64,000 bases of DNA from Paramarasmius palmivorus (Eukaryota; Basidiomycota; Agaricomycetes; Agaricales; Marasmiaceae). The notes beneath the pieces are model-generated. The model ran no database searches. It was not told where the DNA came from and worked only from the letters and a program-made list of their open reading frames with translations. Each line of letters opens with the position of its first letter. The stretch's first letter is position 1. Below are positions 45,493 through 54,970 of the stretch, piece by piece. The position numbers and the translations under genes were made by a program. The stretch lies in NCBI GenBank assembly GCA_037176845.1, contig JAYKXP010000037.1, positions 1 to 64,000 on the forward strand, in the 5' to 3' direction.

Positions 45493-46782
45493 ATGGTTTC
45501 TACGTACTCTGCACCAATTGCCATTGTACTGCTCTTGCTTTCAGGTACCGCGGTAGCAGACAGAAGCCTGTCATTGAAGTTAACAAGTATGCACTCTTCA
45601 TGCTACTTCTTCGCATCAAATCTCTAACACGTCATCCTCATTCTAGGCAGCTCGAAATCTAGCAGCACTATTCGTGCTACACTGACAAACACAGGAAGCG
45701 AGCAACTGAAGCTACTCAACGACCCCCGCAGTCTCTTATCTCTCGCACCCACCGACTCGTTCATCTTCACGTCCGATGACGAGTTTTATCCTTCATTCAC
45801 GGGTATGAAGCTCAAGTACAGCCTCAAGTACACTGCAAAGAATGGTGACGGTTCATCCTACACCATTTTGAACCCTAAAGAAGCGATCGAGATCGATCAC
45901 GATTGTGAGTACAGATAATTATTTTCGCTCGTCCAAGATACTAACGCTCGAACTTAGTATCCGACGCGTATACCTTTGGGTCGAGGGAGTACCTGTACGG
46001 AGTCGCCGCACAGAACAAGTTCTATCATTGGGACGACTCCACTGGCCAATTCGAGGCCGTCGATGCCAAAGTTCTTTCAACTACTGCTAAGATCGTTGCT
46101 CCAAGCTCTCGCAAGGCAAGGACCGCGGTCGAGAAGCGTGCCCAATTCACTCAATGCACTACCGCCCAACAAGCTACCCTTGCGAAAGCAACTACGACTG
46201 CTGACATTTTCGCCAAGGTTGCGGCTGGGTAAGCCTCTCTCTTTCTGCATAGTCTCAGATGTCTCATTGACCAAATACCTATGATAGATCTTTAGCGAAC
46301 TTTACCACCAACGGGGGCCCACTATACCAGCCTTGGTTCGGCGCCTTTTCCGCTGATCGATACAAAAATGCCACAACTCATTTCAACAACGTCGCCAAGA
46401 ATTCATTCAACACTTACACGTACGACTGCAAGCCAGCTGATTGTCCCGACGAGAACACGTATGCGTATGTCTACCCTGATATTTTCGGCACCATTCACCT
46501 CTGCAATGCGTTCTGGAAATCCGCTCTTGTGGGGGAGGATTCTCAGGCAGGGACTTTGGTACATGAATCGACGCATTTCACTGTCATCGCCGGCACGAAG
46601 GATTTTGCCTACGGAAGAACTAGTGCTGAAAAATTGGCTGCCACCAATCCGGTACAAGCCTTGGGTAACGCTGGTATGTATCCATTTTAACTAGCTCTTG
46701 GCCAAGCGCCGACTGAATATGCCATATAGATAACCATGAGTACTTTGCTGAAACATCCTTTGACATGTTTGGGAAGAAATAG
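45493..46782 (+). CDS. M35 peptidyl-Lys metalloendopeptidase, copy 2
   Basis: Five exons (45493-45586, 45647-45904, 45958-46228, 46288-46673, 46730-46782) give 1062 nt and 353 residues. A signal peptide (about residues 1-22, AIVLLLLSGTAVA) leads into the propeptide, which ends in a basic EKR site before AQFTQC, the likely maturation point. In the mature enzyme, TLVHESTHF holds the HExxH zinc site and GTKDFAYG the Asp ligand, with DNHEYFAE at the C-terminus. Two cysteine pairs are apparent. It is about 60-70 percent alike to copy 1 by eye and clearly the intact member. It probably digests extracellular protein for nutrition, which is family knowledge. Confidence 0.9.
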
Positions 46783-46888
46783 TACCAATTTAACGTTTAA
46801 CGATCTGTACACGCATCTTTACGATTTGCTTTGGGTTTGGGTGTAACATATAAGTTATTCGGGGTTTCCTGCAATTCATTCACTTGCT

Positions 46889-48146
46889 TCAATCTTGCGG
46901 AAGAGCGATGAGTTTACATCCATCAGTCTTGTTAGTTTGCAAGCGTTCCAAGCCATTGATAATCCCAGCTAGCCCGTTTGGAAGTTCCTCTACTCGAGTA
47001 GGCTGAGGGGAGGTTTTAGTTCAGCAAAGCTGAAGATCACGCGGTACTGGGAGAATCACTTACGACGATAACACCTTCCGAAACAAGTCTTTCCACCTCT
47101 TTCACCCACTTTAAACCAAATTGTCTATGCTCAGGTGTGAGATGAACCGATCCAACGACTCCAAACGCCCGCTTCCCCTCCACTTTGTTCTGGACCTGCT
47201 CTTGGTTCACGGTACACAGAGTACCGTTGTCAGCGAGCAACGAATACCCAGCTTGCTGTCCTTCTGGAGCGCCAAAGGCATCAAACACAATCGGAGGTCG
47301 AGCGTTGGATGTGATTTCAAGGAAGGCATTAGGAAGGTTGCCGAGAGAAACCTGATGCCTGTCAATGACATGCGTTGCTCCTAGGGTTCTGAGAAGTTCT
47401 GCTTGACTGTTGGACGCGTAGGCAACGACGAAAGTGAAGTCGAGTACTTTCTTGAGATATTGGATAGCTGTATTGGGTAAGTACGTGAAGGTTTAGGCTC
47501 TCTAACATGTACTTACCGTATTGCCCGACAGCAGTGTTCCCACCGATCACAAGAACGCTTTGCCCAGTATGCTTGACGTCTTTGTCCAGATTTGGGTTGA
47601 GGCCTGCGCCAATGGGGACTGGTGCAAGTAAACCATATCCAACACAGTTGAATGCGACGGGTATCGAGGCTGCTTGGGAGTATGATAAGTGGTGTGGGAT
47701 CTATAAAAGCTTCGAGTAAGCATTTAAATTGAGAGATTTCAACACGAACACACTTTGCTAACGAGATCGGCGGCAATCAGGGTATATTGCTGAAACCCGG
47801 CATTATTGGGAGCCACCCAGCCCTGGAAGAATCTAAACATAGTTAGATAAGTAGATACTTCACAGCAAGACGATGGTCAACCGTACACTCTCGTTCCCTT
47901 CGGCCACTTTGATGCGTCAACGCCATCTCCAAGTTCCTCGATGTCACCAGCGATATCGGACCCTAAGACAGTGGGGTACTCTTGAATGTAAAGACCAGTC
48001 TTCTGAATCTTGTAGTCGACGGGGTTGAGCCCAGCTGCCTGGACTTTGACCAATAGTTCGTTAGGTCCTGGCTTGGGGATCTCTCGTGTCCCTACGACAA
48101 AATCACTGGATTTACGTTCGAGAAAGAGGGCCTTTTGCACAGGCAT
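46889..48146 (-). CDS. Medium-chain zinc-binding/quinone-oxidoreductase-like dehydrogenase
   Basis: Five exons (48146-47887, 47832-47754, 47700-47517, 47467-47064, 47002-46889) sum to 346 residues with consistent phases. The N-terminal GroES-like domain has EIPKPGPNELLVKVQAAGLNPVDYKIQ and YPTVLGSDIAGDIEELG. The Rossmann domain has GQSVLVIGGNTAVGQYAIQYLKK, with GGNTAVG replacing the usual GxGxxG-type turn of this subgroup. This is the enoyl-reductase-like 'zinc-binding oxidoreductase' subgroup that also contains fungal ToxD-like proteins. Catalytic zinc cysteines are absent, as is usual for it. The expected reaction is NAD(P)H-dependent reduction of an enone or quinone; the substrate is unknown. 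The gene is convergent with M35 copy 2. Confidence 0.87.
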
Positions 48147-48678
48147 GTTGTGGTACGAAGAAGAGATGATTGGTAAGGAGATGAATACCAGGTCGCGTCA
48201 GCCATTCTGGATGCTTCGTGATCATGAACTGATGCATCGTACAGTAGTCGCTAAATTTCTGCGTGACGGTGATGAGATCACACGGCCTACGGCCGGTGAG
48301 ATAACTGATCTCGGCGAGTTCGAGTCACGAGCTCACGACGCGTCGAGTCTCCTGGAAATTTCGGGGGCTGGTGATTGCCGCTGTACTCAAGCGCTCAGCG
48401 TCCAGGTTTAGAAGAACAGGACAAGTATTGTGTATTTCGAAGGCTTTGCAGTATGAGCAAAGAAAGCGGTACATCATTCAAAAGAGGTGCGAATCTAGAA
48501 AATATTTGCACTACGCATGAGCCGCACTATACATGCTACCCCCGAGTACGCATTGCAAGGAGAACCGTCGCAACAAAGCGACTATCAGAGTGTATACAAA
48601 AAGAGGCAAGAAATGCATCTGTATCTTATTGATATTAGCCTGATCCTGGGAAAGACATTGAATGAACATACTTACCAT
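48147..48678. other. Intergenic carrying a fragment of the TIR element
   Basis: This lies between the dehydrogenase start and the RPA34 stop. The only recognised content is the repeat at 48253-48346. Confidence 0.5.
48253..48346 (-). repeat. Solo end fragment of the TIR element found at 49748-50230
   Basis: About 94 bp nearly identical, in inverted orientation, to the left end of the element at 49748-49838. It includes GGTGAGATAACTGATCTCGG and the terminal AGCTCACGACGCGTCG. The rest of the element is absent. Confidence 0.85.
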
Positions 48679-49537
48679 CTACTTTGCAACTTTCGGCTTC
48701 TTCGACTTCTTAGAGGGACTTGATTGCTCTTGCTCCGACACCTTTTTCCGTTTCACCTTCGCCCCTGTGGCTTCTGTCTGCTTCGCAGATTCATCAACGT
48801 CCATAGCATCCGCATCTCCTGCATCGTTTTCGGTAGTCCTTGACACCACTGCACCATAGGGTGTGAATCTATGAGTGAGCAGCCCTTTAGGATACGAATG
48901 ACGGGGTGGATTCTTGAGCTGAATGGGGGCTTCTTCGCCGGCCGTCGATGGAGTGACCGCCTGTGCGGAGACTATCAGATGCCGGGCTATCGATCTGGAC
49001 GCTATTCCACTGAATGAGAACAAAGATATGACAGTGCTGAGAAGGACGCACCTAACCGTAATTCTCCCTTCTTCGTTCTTCGCGGTAACAGGCAAGAAAC
49101 GTGTTTCATCTCCTCTCCTCCCACGAGTTGGTCAGAAGCATCGTCTCCAACATTCCATATGTCATAATTCGAGTTTTTCCTGTTGATCGTGCCAACTTTT
49201 GTGCTTTTGGAAGACCGTGAAGACTCTATTGAGATCTTTTCAAGGTGTTTGGGTTTGACCTAGAGGCGCAATGAGATTGAAAGAAATCCGCAGAGGCACT
49301 GACAAAACCCACATTATCCGGAACTCGAATTAACCAGAGCTCCAGGTCCTCATTTTCATCCAGAGTATCCCAGTCCCATTCTTCCGAATCGTTCACGTTG
49401 GTAACCACCTTGAAACCTTTTGAAGGCACATACGACGTATCGTGCTTCTGTGATGAGCTCTCCTTTCCCTTTCCCTTCCCTTTATTTACTGGCGGCGGGG
49501 TACCCGAGGATGAAGATTCGTCTGAAGAGCTCGACAT
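48679..49537 (-). CDS. RPA34: DNA-directed RNA polymerase I subunit RPA34 (A34.5-like)
   Basis: Three exons (49537-49313, 49259-49052, 48971-48679) give 726 nt and 241 residues. An acidic Ser-rich N-terminus is followed by the family block LWLIRVPDNVKPKHLEKISI, split exactly by the first intron. A beta-rich dimerisation-type domain follows, containing EMKHVSCLLP and LLTHRFTPYG. The protein ends in a highly basic, disordered Lys-rich tail (KKSKKPKVAK). This matches the A34.5 family, which pairs with A49 on RNA polymerase I in the nucleolus and aids rRNA transcription. The gene is divergent from THI20, with a TIR element between them, and has a fragment of that element 330 bp past its stop. Confidence 0.8.
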
Positions 49538-49747
49538 GGAGGGAAAAATTGTGGAAATTGAATATTTCCCGAATTGGATATGGGCGCCAATGCTCTATTT
49601 GGCTACAGCTTCATGTACAAATAGATCCGCTCTTATCTAGCCGAGTCGCACTTTATCGTCTGCCGAATTCAAAGCTTGACTCTGTCGACATCGTCGACGT
49701 CAAATTGATAATTTGTTTCTGACTCATCTTGCATTCAGGGGAGGCTC

Positions 49748-50230
49748 GATGCGTCGTGAGCTCGTGACTCGAACTCGCCGAGATCAGTTATCTCACCGGC
49801 CGCAGGCCGTATGATGTCATCACCATCAAGCAGAAATTTGGCTGAGTACAAGACTACGACGACCGCGCAGCGGTCCCACTGCGCGAAGCGCCCCCTAGCT
49901 CCCCTACGCTGAGCGCAGCGAAGCGTCAGTTAGGGGTTCGGGGTTAGAGGGGGGGGGTGCAGGGGGGGGAACGCCCCCGCAAGAAAGGTTAGGGGATTGA
50001 AGATATTTATAAGGGGGGGTGCGGGGGGGAACACCCCGCGGTTAGTGGTTAGGGTTAGGGGTTAGGTTTCTATGTATTGTAGAAGCTAAAATACAGCAGG
50101 ATAGTTCAGAAATGTAGGTATAAGTACACGGAAGTAGGTTTTGACGACGCGACGCGTCGTGTCAGGTGAGTGGAAAGATGATGTCATTACGGTGATCTCG
50201 CCGTTATCTCTTATCAGCTCACGACGCATC
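49748..50230. mobile_element. 483-bp non-autonomous TIR element (MITE-like)
   Basis: Perfect 15-bp terminal inverted repeats, GATGCGTCGTGAGCT at 49748-49762 and AGCTCACGACGCATC at 50216-50230, are followed by weaker inverted similarity inward (ATGATGTCAT on both sides). The inside has no coding frame. It contains GC-rich palindromes (CCGCGCAGCGG near 49862), a G-rich telomere-like tract and an AT-rich stretch. A second end copy lies at 48253-48346. No clear target-site duplication was seen. The right end is only 35 bp before the THI20 start codon. Confidence 0.75.
49920..50075 (+). repeat. G-rich telomere-like tract within the TIR element
   Basis: Repeated GTTAGGG-type words (GGGGTTCGGGGTTAG; GGTTAGTGGTTAGGGTTAGG near 50040) are mixed with runs of seven to nine G and two copies of a GGGGGG(T)GC...GGAACRCCCC unit. 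Several G-runs are spaced to allow four-stranded (G-quadruplex) folding. Confidence 0.8.
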
Positions 50231-50265
50231 CAGTATGGACTCTCTTGCATTCTCTTTGCGCGACC

Positions 50266-52348
50266 ATGTCTGGTTCTACTGTGCCGCCTGTTCTGACAAT
50301 TGCTGGATCCGACCCTAGTGGAGGAGCTGGTATTCAGGTATGGACTTCACTCTTCGAGACACGCATAATATTCATGAAATTTACCAGGCCGATTTAAAAA
50401 CTTTTGCCGCTTATGGCTGCTATGGGGCGAGCATCTTGACTGCTCTTACCGCTCAAAATACAACGGGCGTCCAAGACGTCTTCCCAACTCCAGCAGCGTT
50501 CGTCGAAAAACAAGTTTAGTCTCTTTCCCTGCCATGCCACGTATAACCTCCAACATCGTCGTCAGATGTCATCTGTTTTGGACGATATCGAGATCAAGGC
50601 AATAAAAACAGGGATGTTGTTCGATACGGAGAACACTCGAGCCGTGGTACGTGCTCTGAAAGCACGATACACGGACCACGACGCATCAGGTTCAATACCA
50701 CCTCTTGTTTGCGATCCAGTTTGTGTCTCGACATCGGGGCATACACTGCTACATCCAGATGCAGTAGAAGCCTTGATATCGGAGCTTTTCCCAATATCAT
50801 TCCTCATTACGCCGAACAAGGCGGAAGCGGAACTGTTGCTTTCGCATGGTGCCAAGTCTAAACCGCAGATTGATGATTTGGAATCGATGTTAAAGGCTGC
50901 CCAGGATCTTCTTTCTCTGGGGCCGAATGCGGTTCTTGTCAAGGGAGGTCATGTAACAGCCACGCATGACGATATCCAAAAGTTCATCGCATCTCATAAA
51001 GACGTTCATGTCCTACGAGATGGTCTATTTGGGGAGAATATGGAGATTCTGAACATAGGGAGGACGCCTAATTCGGAACAACTCGTTGTGGATCTCCTTC
51101 AGGACAAGGCTGGCAAGATAAGCCTATTTGTTCGGCCGCGAATAGAATCAACGAGTACTCATGGTACAGGATGTACCCTTAGTGCTGCGATTACGTCGGG
51201 ATTAGCGAGAGGTGCTTCTTGTAAGTGATGTCGTCTGTTTCAGTTGTCATTCCTCTGAGGTTTGGACAGTAGAAGATGCCGTTCGGGCAGCAACGGTTTT
51301 CACTCATCGTGGGATTGAAACGGCTCCCAAGATCGGGAAAGGGAATGGGCCCTTGAACCATTTGCATTCTGTGACAGTACTGAATATTCCAAGGTACGGA
51401 CCTGATCCATCTTGCCCGAGCAACTTCCCTTTGACCTTCAAACTACAGAAAAACACCTACAAATCCCTATCCATTCACCAGGATGCTTATTCAAGGTACA
51501 TCCAAGATATGGAAAGAGTATGTAGAGCATGACTTTGTCAAGCTTCTTGGAAAAGGCACGCTTCGAAAAGAGTGCTTCGTATACTTCATCAAGTACGCTC
51601 TTTCGTTATTTCAATGGCGAATCTTTCGATACTGACAGTGTTCCAGACAGGATTATATCTACCTACGATACTACGCTCGTGCTTATGGGTAAGAAATTGA
51701 GTGAACTTATAGCAATATACATCTTAATGCGAAACCTAGCCTGCTCGTCGCAAAATCATCGACATTCTCCCAAATCGCCTCTGCGGCACAAACAATCCTC
51801 AACATCCTCAACGAGATTGGAACACACAAGACCTTTTGTGCGCGCTTTGGTGTGAGTGAAGAAGAGTTGGATAATACAGAGGAAGGATTGGCTACTTCTG
51901 CGTATGGAGCATACTTGATAAACACTGGGATCGAAGGTTCGTTATCGGTACCGTCTATCGTTCGCAGGCCCTTACTTCCGTGTTGAATCAAGGTGACGGT
52001 ACAAAATTACTGATGGCTGCCTTGGCTTGTCTCCTTGGGTACGGTGAAGTCGGGCTGTGGTTGAAGAAGCAGCCATGGGTGAAGTGGGAGGGAAACCCCT
52101 ACTTGCAATGGATTGAGGATTACTCAGGCGCCGCCTATCAGAACGCAGTACGGATAGGACTAGGTGAGTTTCTTCCCATATACATTTGTGCTGGTGATGT
52201 TAATATTGTGGAACTCGTAGCTACCATAGAACAACGGGCAGCCGAGGATTCTCCTTCGTCCGTGAGGTTGCAAGAGTGGTGTGATGTTTGGAAGCGATGC
52301 ACAGAATTTGAGAGGGGTTTCTGGGATGCAGCTATGGACCCTAAGTAA
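50266..52348 (+). CDS. THI20: Bifunctional HMP/HMP-P kinase and thiaminase II (THI20/21-like)
   Basis: Nine exons (50266-50337, 50388-50513, 50566-51220, 51270-51393, 51449-51592, 51647-51688, 51740-51936, 51993-52163, 52221-52348) sum to 1659 nt and 552 residues. The N-terminal ThiD-type kinase has LTIAGSDPSGGAGIQADLKTF, IKTGML, LITPNKAEAELLL, VLVKGGH and the anion-hole THGTGCTLSAAI. The C-terminal TenA/thiaminase-II domain has WKEYVEHDFVKLLGKGTL, LRYYARAYGLLVAKSS, AYGAYLI and the helix with LACLLGYGEVG and WIEDYSG. The first half phosphorylates hydroxymethylpyrimidine (phosphate) for thiamine synthesis; the second hydrolyses thiamine or salvages its degradation products. I saw no obvious thiamine-pyrophosphate riboswitch in its first introns. 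Confidence 0.93.
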
Positions 52349-52477
52349 ATATTAATCAGGATTAGAACCTTGTAAAATATGTCCAGGAGCGACGATGTAG
52401 ATATACAACAAATATTCACCTGCAACGCTGAACGAGCGCTTATTTCATTCTCCGCAACGACCATCACGACTCCGGCG

Positions 52478-53279
52478 ATGTCGAGGCTGTCAGTTTTATC
52501 GAATGCCTCATCACTAGAACATGTCTCCTCTACAGTTCCTCGTCTGCCTCGTCCCAATATTCTCGACCGAAATCTCAACAAAACTCGTGTAACAGACGTC
52601 TCAGGATCAGCTTTCAGCTTCCTCTTCGCAGAACTAGTTTCCTACACGCAAAGCAGAGTTACAGGGATAAATGATTTGGAGCGAAGGTACATTTGGCTTA
52701 ACTTCCAACCTTGAACCTTCTTATCTTGTTATTAGGTTGAACACCTTAGGCTACCGCGTCGGCGCACGCGTCCTGGAACTGACTGTCTGGCGATCAGAGT
52801 CGTCATCGAAAGCACCCAAACGAGAAATCCGGTTGTTACCTGCCTTGATGTTCATTCATACACATATATGGCGAGCGGTATTTGGGAAACCAGCGGATGC
52901 GATCGAGAAGAGTGTTGAGAATGCCGATGAGTGTGCGTAGACTACCTGTCGTCTTTTCGATTTCAGGGAGGCTGACAGTTCACTCTAGACATGATTGTTG
53001 ACAACGATCCTCTTATCGAAAGACATATTTCGGTGCCGAAGGACTTTTCGCAGCTTAGTTGTTCGTCGTTTACTGCGGGTATTGTGGAAGCGGTCTTGGA
53101 TGGATTATGTTTTGTGAGTTGCCTCCGTTATGAAAGAGATCTCAAAGTTCACTGGGTATATATAGCCAGCAAGAGTAACAGCCCATAGCACACCCAATTC
53201 CCAATTCCCATCTCGCACGACAATTCTGATCAAGTTAGAAAAGTCGGTTCTGGAGAGAGAGGAGATTCTGAAGTCATAG
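52478..53279 (+). CDS. TRS31: TRAPP complex subunit TRS31 (TRAPPC5)
   Basis: Four exons (52478-52686, 52736-52932, 52989-53113, 53166-53279) give 645 nt and 214 residues. The family block [11 protein letters not shown] is followed by [42 protein letters not shown], then [17 protein letters not shown] and [26 protein letters not shown], all characteristic of TRAPPC5. It acts in the TRAPP tethering complex, the Rab1/Ypt1 exchange factor for ER-Golgi traffic. An in-frame ATG at 52379 would add 33 residues. I prefer 52478 because homologues begin shortly before the NILDRNL block and the upstream part is poorly structured. It follows THI20 by 130 bp on the same strand. Confidence 0.93.
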
Positions 53280-53447
53280 ATGCGTGTAAGAGCGTTGTGT
53301 GTATTATGTATTTTACAATGGATATACCATGCTACGTGAGCTGAAGTAGCAGCAAATAACCATCCTCTGTGGGGTTAACTAATTAGCCCGGGCGGTAGTG
53401 TATATAAATTCAGTCCCAAGATCCAAGAAATTCCGTCCAGCCAGTCC

Positions 53448-54853
53448 TTATTCCTCTTGCTTCAATCGCATGGGATGCTCTTCCTCCTTCGCCACCTCAA
53501 ATGTTTCCTCTAATGAGATCTCAATCTTTGGGCCACCCTCATCTTCAGTCTTGATCTCCCTCTTCACTTCTGCTTTCGTTTTCCTCGTCTTCTTCGCCTT
53601 CGGCTGCTGGGCGCTTGGACAAAGACCTTCCGTACTCAGGACGCATTGATCACAGCGTGGGCCGACAGGAAGACAAACCATCTGCCCGAACCCAACGAGC
53701 ATATGGTTGATTTCCGGGTGAAGTTCAGTGGGTAACCACGATTGGAGATTCAACCTGCGTAGCACATGAATCAGTGAACGGATGTGGTTTACATAGACAT
53801 GAGGAAAGGGTACCTCGTCTCCTCGGGGTTCTTGGTGGGCGGCTTATGCCACCCTAAACGATTCGTGATACGGTGAACGTGTACGTCCACCCCGATGCCA
53901 ACATTACTAGAAGATAGAAATGCTAGGATTAACAAATCAAGAACAAGACGGATGTTTACATACAGGTTCCATGCAACCTGAAGAGCCAGAAAGGCCATCT
54001 TTGGGCCGACACCTGGGAGCGAGCAAAGCTCGTCAACGGTCTTTGGGACATCCGAATCAAATTGATCTCGTAGACGGATGGCTGCTTGTTTGAGGTACCT
54101 GTGCGAAATGATTGGGGATGATGCGCCGCAAGAAGGTCATCGACATACTGAGTTTTTCTCCGCCAAAACCCGACTTTACTTATAGCACCCGAAATAGCAC
54201 TGTCGTCTGCTGCTATCATGGCTTCAACAGAAATGCTCCCGCCTAGTGCTACCCGTAACTGTGAGACAGCAGCGTCTGTCACTTCATCTTTGGTTTGAGA
54301 AGATAGCATCAGGGAAACAAGTGTAGAAAAACGTCTGTTCTAATATTCAGGTGAGTATCAGTAGTACACGATACAACACGACACGACTACGAACCTTCGG
54401 GTCAACTTCTTTCAACTGAGCCTGGTCACAACCCATTGTATCGACGGGTGCCACGATGTCTTTCCGCATTTCTCTAATTTTCTCGTAGACCACTTTCCAG
54501 TTCTCTGGAGCCGGGTGAGGTTTCTCTAGAGATTGAGGAATAGGCTTCTGTTTTCGAGGTGATTTCGAAGGTGATTTCGAACTGTCATTTGTCGACGCGG
54601 TCTTCCTCTTTCGTTTCTGATTCTTCGACGGTAAAGGCGCGTTGTCTGAGTAGTCAGAGGCATCTTCGGAAGCCTTTGTGCTTGGTTGTTCTATGTCCTC
54701 GTGTTCTTCCTTGTATATCCTCGACCGTTTGGCTGGCCTGGCTGTACTCGCAGAAGAGTCGATCTCGAACAGGGTCACTGCAGAGTGATAAGGACTAGCT
54801 TTAGCAGCCAATCTAGTAGACCGCGTCATGATGGTTCGTTTGACGCTGGACAT
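53448..54853 (-). CDS. NTH1: Endonuclease III-type DNA glycosylase/AP lyase
   Basis: Five exons (54853-54395, 54339-54149, 54098-53964, 53906-53814, 53754-53448) sum to 394 residues. A basic Lys/Ser-rich N-terminus with nuclear-localisation-like runs precedes the HhH-GPD core: [16 protein letters not shown], the hairpin [11 protein letters not shown] with its catalytic Lys, and [18 protein letters not shown] with the catalytic Asp. The iron-sulphur loop is C-x6-C-x2-C-x7-C ([11 protein letters not shown], then GLC). An unusual acidic Glu/Lys tail of about 50 residues follows. It removes oxidised pyrimidines and nicks abasic sites in base-excision repair. The start at 54853 lies only 117 bp from the divergent NAA35 start. 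Translation could also begin at [10 protein letters not shown] eight residues in. Confidence 0.93.
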
Positions 54854-54970
54854 AAAGGAGAAAAGAATCTTGTTGGATTATCAGACGCTGACAATGAAGG
54901 GAGACAAGGTGCATCATATCCGATTCACACGGCCACTTTCTTCCTGCTACCATCATCTATATTCTCCTCG

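Noticed and set aside
28684..46782. Classical secondary-metabolite gene cluster
   Set aside because: P450s are accompanied only by RING debris and proteases; no polyketide synthase, NRPS, terpene synthase or prenyltransferase was seen.
49920..50075. Chromosome end or fusion scar
   Set aside because: Telomere-like words are few, degenerate and contained within a small TIR element between housekeeping genes.
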